DNA from: Paragordius varius | Taxonomy: Eukaryota > Nematomorpha | Reading direction: 5' to 3' | DNA: 64,000 nt | Assembly (NCBI GenBank): GCA_964247055.1 | Contig: OZ176051.1 | Location: 558,001 to 622,000 of the forward strand | Shown: piece by piece, positions 1 through 9,800 of the stretch | How positions within the stretch are numbered: position 1 is the stretch's first letter | Layout: every line of letters begins with the position of its first letter | The notes under the pieces: model-generated | The model's database searches: none | Told to the model about the DNA's origin: nothing | The model's input: the letters and a program-made list of their open reading frames with translations, nothing else | Made by a program: the position numbers and the translations under genes

Positions 1-13
1 AAACTTTGTCCTT

Positions 14-26
14 AAAAATCGGATAT
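14..26 (+). repeat. Left arm of 13-bp inverted repeat (representative copy)
   Basis: AAAAATCGGATAT is the exact reverse complement of ATATCCGATTTTT at 112-124 of the same monomer. The loop inside the monomer is 85 nt; pairing with the right arm of the preceding monomer would give a 67-nt loop. The arm recurs in most monomers. Common variants are a TTGAAT form (as in the monomer at 179), a two-A deletion (357), TCGCAT (723) and TCAGAT. Confidence 0.93.
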
Positions 27-29
27 TGG

Positions 30-39
30 TCACCGGTGA
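30..39. other. TCACCGGTGA palindrome inside an 18-bp near-palindrome (representative copy)
   Basis: The decamer is self-complementary. The flanks extend the symmetry to 18 bp (27-44, TTGGTCACCGGTGAACAA) with one mismatched pair. It is the most GC-rich part of the monomer and contains one CpG. Most monomers keep it. Recurring variants include CACCGATG, CACGGTG (one C lost), CATAGGTG, CACCAGTG, CCCCGGTG and GACAGGTG. It could be a site for a dimeric DNA-binding protein, but no factor is identified. Confidence 0.85.
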
Positions 40-93
40 ACAAAATTATTTTTTATACATTCTCTTAGTAAGACTACATCAAAATATAGAGAT

Positions 94-106
94 AGTTTGA
101 CAAACT
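94..106. other. AGTTTG-a-CAAACT short dyad (representative copy)
   Basis: Six-base arms flank a single central base. The centre is A in most monomers and G in a large subset (TTTGGCAAAC), so this common dimorphism leaves the arms intact. The G form is usually, not always, linked to GTAGGAC just upstream and to the ATAAAACTAG tail. Rarer variants break one arm (CAAATTC, TTTTACAAAC, AGCTTGAC). Confidence 0.8.
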
Positions 107-111
107 CTTTC

Positions 112-124
112 ATATCCGATTTTT
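112..124 (+). repeat. Right arm of 13-bp inverted repeat (representative copy)
   Basis: ATATCCGATTTTT pairs perfectly with 14-26. It is one of the best-conserved stretches in the array. The main variant, ATATCCAATTTTT (as in the monomer 357-532), is a CpG-to-CpA change and is not matched by a compensating change in the left arm of the same or the next monomer. Two deletion monomers (near 16,144 and 27,459) lose it completely. Confidence 0.92.
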
Positions 125-356
125 ACAACGATACTTTAAAAATTATGGTATTAAACCAGTCGCATCAATACTCAAGTTAAACTTTGTCCTTAAAAATTGA
201 ATATTGGTCACCGGTGAACAAAATTATTTTTTATACATTCTCTTAGTAAGACTACATCAAAATATAGAGATAGTTTGGCAAACTCTTTCATATCCGATTT
301 TTACAACGATACTTTAAAAATTAATGTATAAAACTAGTCGCATCCATACTCAAGTT

Positions 357-532
357 AAACTTTGTCCTTAAATCGGATATTGGTCACCGGTGAACAAAAT
401 TATTTTTTATACATTCTCTTAGTAAGACTACATCAAAATATAGAGATAGTTTGACAAACTCTTTCATATCCAATTTTTACAACGATACTTTAAAAATTAT
501 GGTATTAAACCAGTCGCATCAATACTCAAGCT
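357..532 (+). repeat. 176-bp monomer variant with two-A deletion
   Basis: The left arm is shortened (CCTTAAATCGG instead of CCTTAAAAATCGG), giving 176 bp. It is linked to the right-arm change ATATCCAATTTTT. Copies with the same pair of markers recur at 1,449, near 10,630, 14,415, 20,515, 25,030, 31,795, 42,760 and 45,630, usually preceded by the CATCCATACTC tail. It is therefore a useful landmark for aligning higher-order units. Confidence 0.9.
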
Positions 533-839
533 AAACATTGTCCTTAAAAATCGGATATTGGTCACCGGTGAACAAAACTATTTTTTATACATTCTCTTAG
601 TAAGACTACATCAAAATATAGAGATAGTTTGACAAACTCTTTCATATCCGATTTTTACAACGATATTTAAAAATTAATGTATAAAACTAGTCGTATCAAT
701 AAATCGCATACACACTCAAGTTAAACTTTGTCCTTAAAAATCGCATATTGGTCACCGATGAACAAAATTTTTTTTTATACATTTTCTTAGTAAGACTACA
801 TCAAAATATAGAGATAGTTTGACAAACTCTTTCATATCC

Positions 840-2275
840 GATTTTTACAACGATACTTTAAAAATTAATGTATTAAACTAGTCGCATCAATACTCAAGCT
901 AAAACTTTGTCCTTAAAAATCGGATATTGGTCACCGGTGAACAAAATTATTTTTTATACATTCTCTTAGTAAGACTACATCAAAATATAGAGATAGTTTG
1001 ACAAACTCTTTCATATCCGATTTTTACAACGATACTTTAAAAATTAATGTATAAAACTAGTCGTATCAATAAATCGCATCAATACTCAAGTTAAACTTTG
1101 TCCTTAAAAATCGGATATTGGTCACCGGTGAACAAAATTATTTTTTATACATTCTCTTAGTAAGACTACATCAAAATATAGAGATAGTTTGACAAACTCT
1201 TTCATATCCGATTTTTACAACGATACTTTAAAAATTATGGTATTAAACCAGTCGCATCAATACTCAAGTTAAACTTTGTCCTTAAAAATTGAATATTGGT
1301 CACCGGTGAACAAAATTATTTTTTATACATTCTCTTAGTAAGACTACATCAAAATATAGAGATAGTTTGGCAAACTCTTTCATATCCGATTTTTACAACG
1401 ATACTTTAAAAGTTAATGTATAAAACTAGTCGCATCCATACTCAAGTTAAACTTTGTCCTTAAATCGGATATTGGTCACCGGTGAACAAAATTATTTTTT
1501 ATACATTCTCTTAGTAAGACTACATCAAAATATAGAGATAGTTTGACAAACTCTTTCATATCCAATTTTTACAACGATATTTAAAAATTAATGTATAAAA
1601 CTAGTCGTATCAATAAATCGCATACACACTCAAGTTAAACTTTGTCCTTAAAAATCGCATATTGGTCACCGATGAACAAAATTTTTTTTTATACATTTTC
1701 TTAGTAAGACTACATCAAAATATAGAGATAGTTTGACAAACTCTTTCATATCAGATTTTTACAACGATACTTTAAAAATTAATGTGTTAAACTAGTCGCA
1801 TCAATACTCAAGTTAAACTTTGTCCTTAAAAATCGGATATTGGTCACCGGTGAACAAAATAATTTTTTATACATTCTCTTAGTAAGACTACATCAAAATA
1901 TAGCGATAGCTTGACAAACTCTTTCATATCCGATTTTTACAACGATACTTTAAAAATTAATGTGTTAAACTAGTCGCATCAATACTCAAGTTAAACTTTG
2001 TCCTTAAAAATCGGATATTGGTCACCGGTGAACAAAATTATTTTTTATACATTCTCTTATAAGACTACATCAAAATTTAGAGATAGTTTGACAAACTCTT
2101 TCATATCCAATTTTTACAACGATACTTTAAAAATTATGGTATTAAACCAGTCGCATCAATACTCAAGTTAAACTTTGTCCTTAAAAATCGGATACTGGTC
2201 ACCGGTGAACAAAATTATTTTTTATACATTCTCTTAGCAAGACTACATCAAAATATAGAGATAGTTTGACAAACT
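840..2275 (+). repeat. Copy 1 of a 1.4-kb duplicated block (offset 2,528 bp)
   Basis: Matches about 3,368-4,803 with about five single-base differences noticed by eye (for example TCAGAT at 1,752 and AAAATTTAG at about 2,076). Shared rare markers prove common origin: TCTTATAAGAC missing two bases near 2,058, GCGATAGC, and GATACTGG at 2,191. The match ends abruptly at 2,275, where AAACTTTTTC replaces AAACTCTTTC. Confidence 0.88.
902..1092 (+). repeat. 191-bp long monomer variant (13-bp tail insertion)
   Basis: The tail reads CTAGTCGTATCAATAAATCGCATCAATACTC, about 13 bp longer than the basic form. The extra bases (about 1,064-1,076) look like a partial tandem duplication of CGCATCAATA. Many monomers across the window share it. 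A related right-hand form (GGCGTATCAATTAATCGC) is found from 48.8 kb onward. A 190-bp sub-form (533-722) also has GATATTTAAAA in place of GATACTTTAAAA. Confidence 0.9.
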
Positions 2276-2989
2276 TTTTCATATCCGATTTTTACAACGA
2301 TACTTTAAAAATTAATGTATAAAACTAGTCGTATCAATAAATCGCATCAATACTCAAGTTAAACTTTGTCCTTAAAAATCGAATATTGGTCACCGGTGAA
2401 CAAAATTATTTTTTATACATTCTCTTAGTAAGACTACATCAAAATATAGAGATAGTTTGAAAAACTCTTTCATATCCGATTTTTACAACGATAGTTTAAA
2501 AATTAATGTGTTAAACTAGTCCCATCAATACTCAAGTTAAACTTTGTCCTTAAAAATCGGATATTGGTCATAGGTGAACAAATTTATTTTTTATACCTTC
2601 TCTTAGTAAAACTACATCAAAATATAGAGATAGTTTGACAAACTCTTTCATATCCGATTTTTACAACGATACTTTAAAAATTAATGTATAAAACTAGTCG
2701 CATCAATACTCAAGTTAAACTTTGTCCTTAAAAATCGAATATTGGTCACCGGTGAACAAAATTATTTTTTATACATTCTCTTAGTAAGACTACATCAAAA
2801 TATAGAGATAGTTTGACAAACTCTTTCATATCCGATTTTTACAACGATACTTTAAAAATTAATGTGTTAAACTAGTCGCATCAATACTCAAGTTAAACTT
2901 TGTCCTTAAAAATCGGATATTGGTCACCGGTGAACAAAATTATTTTTTATACATTCTCTTAGTAAGACTACATCAAAATATAGAGATAG

Positions 2990-3420
2990 TTTGACAAACT
3001 CTTTCATATCCGATTTTTACAACGATACTTTAAAAATTATGGCATTAAACCAGTCTCATCAATACTCAAGTTAAACTTTGTCCTTAAAAATCGGATATTG
3101 GTCACCGGTGAACAAAATTATTTTTTATACATTCTCTTAGTAAGACTACATCAAAATATAGAAATAGTTTGACAAATTCTTTCATATCCGATTTTTACAA
3201 CGATACTTTAAAAATTAATGTATTAAACTAGTCGCATCAATACTCAACTTAAACTTTGTCCTTAAAAATCGGATATTGGTCACCGGTGAACAAAATTATT
3301 TTTTATACATTTTCTTAGCAAGACTACATCAAAATATAGAGATAGTTTGACGAACTTTTTCATATCCGATTTTTACAACGATACTTTAAAAATTAATGTA
3401 TTAAACTAGTCGCATCAATA
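2990..3420 (+). repeat. Copy 1 of a ~430-bp segment (offset 1,803 bp)
   Basis: Carries the rare tail ATGGCATTAAACCAGTCTC at 3,039, followed by a GAAATAG/AAATTC monomer and a CAACTTAAAC monomer. The same order recurs at about 4,793-5,223, ten monomers downstream. Confidence 0.82.
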
Positions 3421-4803
3421 CTCAAGCTAAAACTTTGTCCTTAAAAATCGGATATTGGTCACCGGTGAACAAAATTATTTTTTATACATTCTCTTAGTAA
3501 GACTACATCAAAATATAGAGATAGTTTGACAAACTCTTTCATATCCGATTTTTACAACGATACTTTAAAAATTAATGTATAAAACTAGTCGTATCAATAA
3601 ATCGCATCAATACTCAAGTTAAACTTTGTCCTTAAAAATCGGATATTGGTCACCGGTGAACAAAATTATTTTTTATACATTCTCTTAGTAAGACTACATC
3701 AAAATATAGAGATAGTTTGACAAACTCTTTCATATCCGATTTTTACAACGATACTTTAAAAATTATGGTATTAAACCAGTCGCATCAATACTCAAGTTAA
3801 ACTTTGTCCTTAAAAATTGAATATTGGTCACCGGTGAACAAAATTATTTTTTATACATTCTCTTAGTAAGACTACATCAAAATATAGAGATAGTTTGGCA
3901 AACTCTTTCATATCCGATTTTTACAACGATACTTTAAAAGTTAATGTATAAAACTAGTCGCATCCATACTCAAGTTAAACTTTGTCCTTAAATCGGATAT
4001 TGGTCACCGGTGAACAAAATTATTTTTTATACATTCTCTTAGTAAGACTACATCAAAATATAGAGATAGTTTGACAAACTCTTTCATATCCAATTTTTAC
4101 AACGATATTTAAAAATTAATGTATAAAACTAGTCGTATCAATAAATCGCATACACACTCAAGTTAAACTTTGTCCTTAAAAATCGCATATTGGTCACCGA
4201 TGAACAAAATTTTTTTTTATACATTTTCTTAGTAAGACTACATCAAAATATAGAGATAGTTTGACAAACTCTTTCATATCCGATTTTTACAACGATACTT
4301 TAAAAATTAATGTGTTAAACTAGTCGCATCAATACTCAAGTTAAACTTTGTCCTTAAAAATCGGATATTGGTCACCGGTGAACAAAATAATTTTTTATAC
4401 ATTCTCTTAGTAAGACTACATCAAAATATAGCGATAGCTTGACAAACTCTTTCATATCCGATTTTTACAACGATACTTTAAAAATTAATGTGTTAAACTA
4501 GTCGCATTAATACTCAAGTTAAACTTTGTCCTTAAAAATCGGATATTGGTCACCGGTGAACAAAATTATTTTTTATACATTCTCTTATAAGACTACATCA
4601 AAATATAGAGATAGTTTGACAAACTCTTTCATATCCGATTTTTACAACGATACTTTAAAAATTATGGTATTAAACCAGTCGCATCAATACTCAAGTTAAA
4701 CTTTGTCCTTAAAAATCGGATACTGGTCACCGGTGAACAAAATTATTTTTTATACATTCTCTTAGCAAGACTACATCAAAATATAGAGATAGTTTGACAA
4801 ACT
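3368..4803 (+). repeat. Copy 2 of the 1.4-kb duplicated block
   Basis: The 2,528-bp offset from copy 1 is about 14 monomers. At 4,803 this copy switches to sequence matching 3,001 onward, so two duplications meet here. Confidence 0.88.
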
Positions 4804-5223
4804 CTTTCATATCCGATTTTTACAACGATACTTTAAAAATTATGGCATTAAACCAGTCTCATCAATACTCAAGTTAAACTTTGTCCTTAAAAATCGGATA
4901 TTGGTCACCGGTGAACAAAATTATTTTTTATACATTCTCTTAGTAAGACTACATCAAAATATAGAAATAGTTTGACAAATTCTTTCATATCCGATTTTTA
5001 CAACGATACTTTAAAATTTAATGTATTAAACTAGTCGCATCAATACTCAACTTAAACTTTGTCCTTAAAAATCGGATATTGGTCACCGGTGAACAAAATT
5101 ATTTTTTATACATTTTCTTAGCAAGACTACATCAAAATATAGAGATAGTTTAACGAACTTTTTCATATCCGATTTTTACAACGATACTTTAAAAATTAAT
5201 GTATTAAACTAGTCGCATCAATA
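4793..5223 (+). repeat. Copy 2 of the ~430-bp segment
   Basis: Matches 2,990-3,420 with a few private changes (AAAATTTAATG near 5,014; TTTAACGAAC near 5,149). It directly follows the end of the 1.4-kb duplicated block. Confidence 0.82.
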
Positions 5224-6123
5224 CTCAACTTAAACTTTGTCCTTAAAAATCGGATATTGGTCACCGGTGAACAAAATTATTTTTTATACATTCTCTTAGC
5301 AAGACTACATCAAAATATAGAGATAGTTTGACAAACTTTTTCATATCCGATTTTTACAACGATACTTTAAAAATTAATGTATAAAACTAGTCGTATCAAT
5401 AAATCGCATCAATACTCAAGTTAAACTTTGTCCTTAAAAATCGGATATTGATCACCGGTGAACAAAATTATTTTTTATACGTTCTCTTAGTAGGACTACA
5501 TCAAAATATAGAGATAGTTTGGCAAACTCTTTCATATCCGATTTATACAACGATACTTTAAAAATTAATGTATAAAACTAGTCGCATCAATACTCAAGTT
5601 AAACTTTGTCCTTAAAAATCGAATATTGGTCACCGGTGAACAAAATTATTTTGTATACGTTCTCTTAGTAGGACTACATCAAAATATAGAGATAGTTTGA
5701 CAAACTCTTTCATATCCGATTTTTACAACGATACTTTAAAAATTATGGTATTAAACCAGTCGCATCAATACTCAAGTTAAACTTTGTGCTTAAAAATCGG
5801 ATATTGGTCACCGGTGAACAAAATTATTTTTTATACATTCTCTAAGTAAGACTACATCAAAATATAGAAATAGTTTGACAAATTCTTTCATATCCGATTT
5901 TTACAACGATACTTTAAAAATTAATGTATTAAACTAGTCGCATCAATACTCAACTTAAACTTTGTCCTTAAAAATCGGATATTGGTCACCGGTGAACAAA
6001 ATTATTTTTTATACATTCTCTTAGCAAGACTACATCAAAATATAGAGATAGTTTGACAAACTTTTTCATATCCGATTTTTACAACGATACTTTAAAAATT
6101 AATGTATTAAACTAGTCGCATCA

Positions 6124-6840
6124 ATACTCAACTTAAACTTTGTCCTTAAAAATCGGATATTGGTCACCGGTGAACAAAATTATTTTTTATACATTCTCTT
6201 AGCAAGACTACATCAAAATATAGAGATAGTTTGACAAACTCTTTCATATCCGATTTTTACAACGATACTTTAAAAATTAATGTGTTAAACTAGTCGCATC
6301 AATACTCAAGTTAAACTTTGTCCTTAAAAATCGGATATTGGTCACCGGTGAACAAAATTATTTTTTATACATTCTCTTAGCAAGACTACATCAAAATATA
6401 GAGATAGTTTGACAAACTTTTTCATATCCGATTTTTACAACGATACTTTAAAAATTAATGTGTTAAACTAGTCGCATCAATACTCAAGTTAAACTTTGTC
6501 CTTAAAAATCGGATATTGGTCACCGGTGAACAAAATTATTTTTTATACATTCTCTTAGCAAGACTACATCAAAATATAGAGATAGTTTGACAAACTTTTT
6601 CATATCCGATTTTTACAACGATACTTTAAAAATTAATGTATTAAACTAGTCGCATCAATACTCAACTTAAACTTTGTCCTTAAAAATCGGATATTGGTCA
6701 CCGGTGAACAAAATTATTTTTTATACATTCTCTTAGCAAGACTACATCAAAATATAGAGATAGTTTGACAAACTCTTTCATATCCGATTTTTACAACGAT
6801 ACTTTAAAAATTAATGTGTTAAGCTAGTCGCATCAATACT
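6124..6840 (+). repeat. Local trimer repeat of GCAAGAC-type monomers (534-bp period)
   Basis: Four successive monomers all carry TTAGCAAGAC. The CAACTTAAAC junction at 6,130 recurs at 6,664, three monomers on. They differ mainly in AAACTC against AAACTT and in GTGTT against GTATT tails. It looks like a small recent expansion. Confidence 0.7.
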
Positions 6841-7012
6841 CAAGTTAAACTTTGTCCTTAAAAATCGGATATTGGTCACCGGTGAACAAAATTATTTTTT
6901 ATACATTCTCTTAGTAAGACTACATCAAAATATAGAGATAGTTTGACAAACTCTTTCATATCCGATTTTTACAACGATACTTTAAAAATTATGGTATTAA
7001 ACCAGTCGCATC

Positions 7013-8975
7013 AATACTCAAGTTAAACTTTGTGCTTAAAAATCGGATATTGGTCACCGGTGAACAAAATTATTTTTTATACATTCTCTAAGTAAGACTA
7101 CATCAAAATATAGAAATAGTTTGACAAATTCTTTCATATCCGATTTTTACAACGATACTTTAAAAATTAATGTATTAAACTAGTCGCATCAATACTCAAC
7201 TTAAACTTTGTCCGTAAAAATCGGATATTGGTCACCGGTGAACAAAATTATTTTTTATACATTCTCTTAGCAAGACTACATCAAAATATAGAGATAGTTT
7301 GACAAACTTTTTCATATCCGATTTTTACAACGATACTTTAAAAATTAATGTGTTAAACTAGTCGCATCAATACTCAAGTTAAACTTTGTCCTTAAAAATC
7401 GGATATTGGTCACCGGTGAACAAAATAATTTTTTATACATTCTCTTAGTAAGACTACATCAAAATATAGAGATAGTTTGACAAACTTTTTCATATCCGAT
7501 TTTTACAACGATACTTTAAAAATTATGGTATTAAACCAGTCGCATCAATACTCAACTTAAACTTTGTCCTTAAAAATCGGATATTGGTCACCGGTGAACA
7601 AAACAATTTTTTATACATTCTCTTAGTAAGACTACATCAAAATATAGAAATAGTTTGACATACTCTTTCATATCCGATTTTTACAACGATACTTTAAAAA
7701 TTAATGTGTTAAACTAGTCGCATCAATACTCAAGTTAAACTTTGTCCTTAAAAATCGGATATTGGTCACCGGTGAACAAAATTATTTTTTATACATTCTC
7801 TTAGTAAGACTACATCAAAATATAGAGATAGTTTGACAAACTCTTTCATATCCAATTTTTACAACGATACTTTAAAAATTATGGTATTAAACCAGTCGCA
7901 TCAATACTCAAGCTAAACATTGTCCTTAAAAATCGGATATTGGTCACCGGTGAACAAAACTATTTTTTATACATTCTCTTATTAAGACTACATCAAAATA
8001 TAGAGATAGTTTGACAAACTCTTTCATATCCGATTTTTACAACGATATTTAAAAATTAATGTATAAAACTAGTCGTATCAATAAATCGCATACACACTCA
8101 AGTTAAACTTTGTCCTTAAAAATCGCATATTGGTCACCGATGAACAAAATTATTTTTTATACATTCTCTTAGTAAGACTACATCAAAATATAGAGATAGT
8201 TTGACAAACTCTTTCATATCCGATTTTTACAACGATACTTTAAAAATTAATGTATTAAACTAGTCGCATCAATACTCAAGCTAAAACTTTGTCCTTAAAA
8301 ATCGGATATTGATCACCGGTGAACAAAATTATTTTTTATACATTCTCTTAGTAAGACTACATCAAAATATAGAGATAGTTTGACAAACTCTTTCATATCC
8401 GATTTTTACAACGATACTTTAAAAATTAATGTATAAAACTAGTCGTATCAATAAATCGCATCAATACTCAAGTTAAACTTTGTCCTTAAAAATCGGATAT
8501 TGGTCACCGGTGAACAAAATTATTTTTTATACATTCTCTTAGTAAGACTACATCAAATTATAGAGATAGTTTGACAAACTCTTTCATATCCGATTTTTAC
8601 AACGATACTTTAAAAATTATGGTATTAAACCAGTCGCATCAATACTCAAGTTAAACTTTGTCCTTAAAAATCGGATATTGGTCACCGGTGAACAAAATTA
8701 TTTTTTATACATTCTCTTAGTAAGACTACATCAAAATATAGAAATAGTTTGACAAACTCTTTCATATCCGATTTTTACAACGATACTTTAAAAATTATGG
8801 TATTAAACCAGTCGCATCAATACTCAAGTTAAACTTTGTTCTTAAAAATCGGATATTGCTCACCGGTGAACAAAATTATTTTTTATACATTCTCTTAGTA
8901 AGATTACATCAAAATATAGAGATAGTTTGACAAACTCTTTCATATCCGATTTTTACAACGATACTTTAAAAATTA
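7013..8975 (+). repeat. Block A0: partial first copy of block A
   Basis: Matches about 9,900-11,860 at an offset of 2,885-2,887 bp, and again about 19,784-21,745. Shared rare markers are GTGCTTAAAA (7,032), TCTAAGTAAG, TCCGTAAAA (7,211), GACATACTC (7,657), CATCAAATTATAG (about 8,555) and GTTCTT with TTGCTCACC (about 8,838-8,860). Several monomers differ from A, for example near 7,460 and 7,690, so this copy is older or has been partly converted. A further GTGCTTAAAA monomer at 5,786 is an even shorter relict. Confidence 0.85.
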
Positions 8976-9800
8976 TTGTATTAAACCAGTCGCATCAATA
9001 CTCAAGTTAAACTTTGTCCTTAAAAATCGGATATTGATCACCGGTGAACAAAATTATTTTTTATACATTCTCTTAGTAAGACTACATCAAAATATAGAGA
9101 TAGTTTGACAAACTCTTTCATATCCGATTTTTACAACGATACTTTAAAAATTAATGTATAAAACTAGTCGTATCAATAAATCGCATCAATACTCAAGTTA
9201 AACTTTGTCCTTAAAAATCGGATATTGATCACCGGTGAACAAAATTATTTTTTATACATTCTCTTTGTAGGACTACATCAAAATATAGAGATAGTTTGGC
9301 AAACTCTTTCATATCCGATTTTTACAACGATACTTTAAAAATTAATGTATAAAACTAGTCGCATCAATACTCAAGTTAAACTTTGTCCTTAAAAATTGAA
9401 TATTGGTCACCGGTGAACAAAATTATTTTTTATACATTCTCTTAGTAAGACTACATCAAAATATAGAGATAGTTTGGCAAACTCTTTCATATCCGATTTT
9501 TACAACGATACTTTAAAAATTAATGTATAAAACTAGTCGCATCAATACTCAAGTTAAACTTTGTCCTTAAAAATCAGATATTGCTCACCGGTGAACAAAA
9601 TTATTTTTTATACATTCTCTTAGTAAGACTACATTAAAATATAGAGATAGTTTGACAAACTCTTTCATATCCGATTTTTACAACGATACTTTAAAAATTA
9701 TTGTATTAAACCAGTCGCATCAATACTCAAGTTAAACTTTGTCCTTAAAAATCGGATATTGGTCACCGGTGAACAAAATTATTTTTTATACATTCTCTTA
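8976..9800 (+). repeat. Satellite bridge between A0 and A
   Basis: About 4.5 monomers of ATTGTATT, 191-bp GATCACCGG, TTTGTAGG/TTTGGC and TTGAAT types. Individual monomers resemble those in block A near 12.1-12.5 kb, but the order is not a clean copy. No other sequence is present. Confidence 0.8.

Larger units (their letters stand above)
1..178 (+). repeat. Reference monomer (ATGG/CCAG tail type)
   Basis: This copy is used here as the reference; its start is an arbitrary phase choice (AAACTTTGTCC). It holds, in order, the left arm of a 13-bp inverted repeat, a TCACCGGTGA palindrome, a T-rich tract (49-54), the AGTTTGaCAAACT dyad, the right arm, and a variable tail (about 143-162) ending CATCAATACTCAAGTT. 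The ATGG...CCAG tail is one of the main subfamilies and recurs through the window. It lacks the ACTAGT hexamer that other tail types carry. Confidence 0.95.
1..486 (+). repeat. Copy 1 of a ~486-bp segment (also at 1,093 and 3,621)
   Basis: Positions 1-486 match 1,093-1,578 at an offset of 1,092 bp, and that second copy matches 3,621-4,106 at a further 2,528 bp. The clearest difference is AAAAATTAATG here against AAAAGTTAATG in the other two. After 486 the first copy continues into another monomer, while the later copies jump to the equivalent of position 669, so one monomer was lost in register. Confidence 0.85.
1..7012 (+). repeat. Zone 1: mixed monomers with local 6-, 10- and 14-monomer duplications
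   Basis: Thirty-nine or so monomers of several tail types with no single higher-order period. Duplicated pieces lie at offsets of 914, 1,092, 1,803 and 2,528 bp. The markers GCAAGAC plus AAACTTTTTC, and CAACTTAAAC, are concentrated from about 2.2 to 7.4 kb. A monomer at about 2,540-2,710 carries the CATAGGTG variant otherwise found only beyond 50 kb. No genes or unique sequence were seen. Confidence 0.85.

Noticed and set aside
28-44. Nuclear-receptor or ecdysone-type response element (GGTCA...TGAAC)
   Set aside because: Half-sites resemble GGTCA and GTTCA in inverted order, but the spacing is four bases rather than the usual one, and the context is a satellite. The resemblance is too weak to call.
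64-90. Promoter or TATA-box signals (TATAC, TATAG, AT-rich blocks)
   Set aside because: Such short AT words are expected in a 71% A+T repeat and occur in every monomer. Satellite transcription is possible but the sequence gives no specific support.
112-128. Inverted-repeat arm followed by T tract as an intrinsic terminator
   Set aside because: The arms are 85 nt apart and the sequence is a eukaryote-type satellite, so a bacterial-style terminator reading is not justified.
14-142. A/T-tract phasing with the DNA helical repeat (intrinsic bend)
   Set aside because: A/T tracts lie near 14-18, 42-45, 49-54, 81-84, 120-124 and 138-142. Their spacings do not fit multiples of about 10.5 bp convincingly. 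Curvature would need to be computed.
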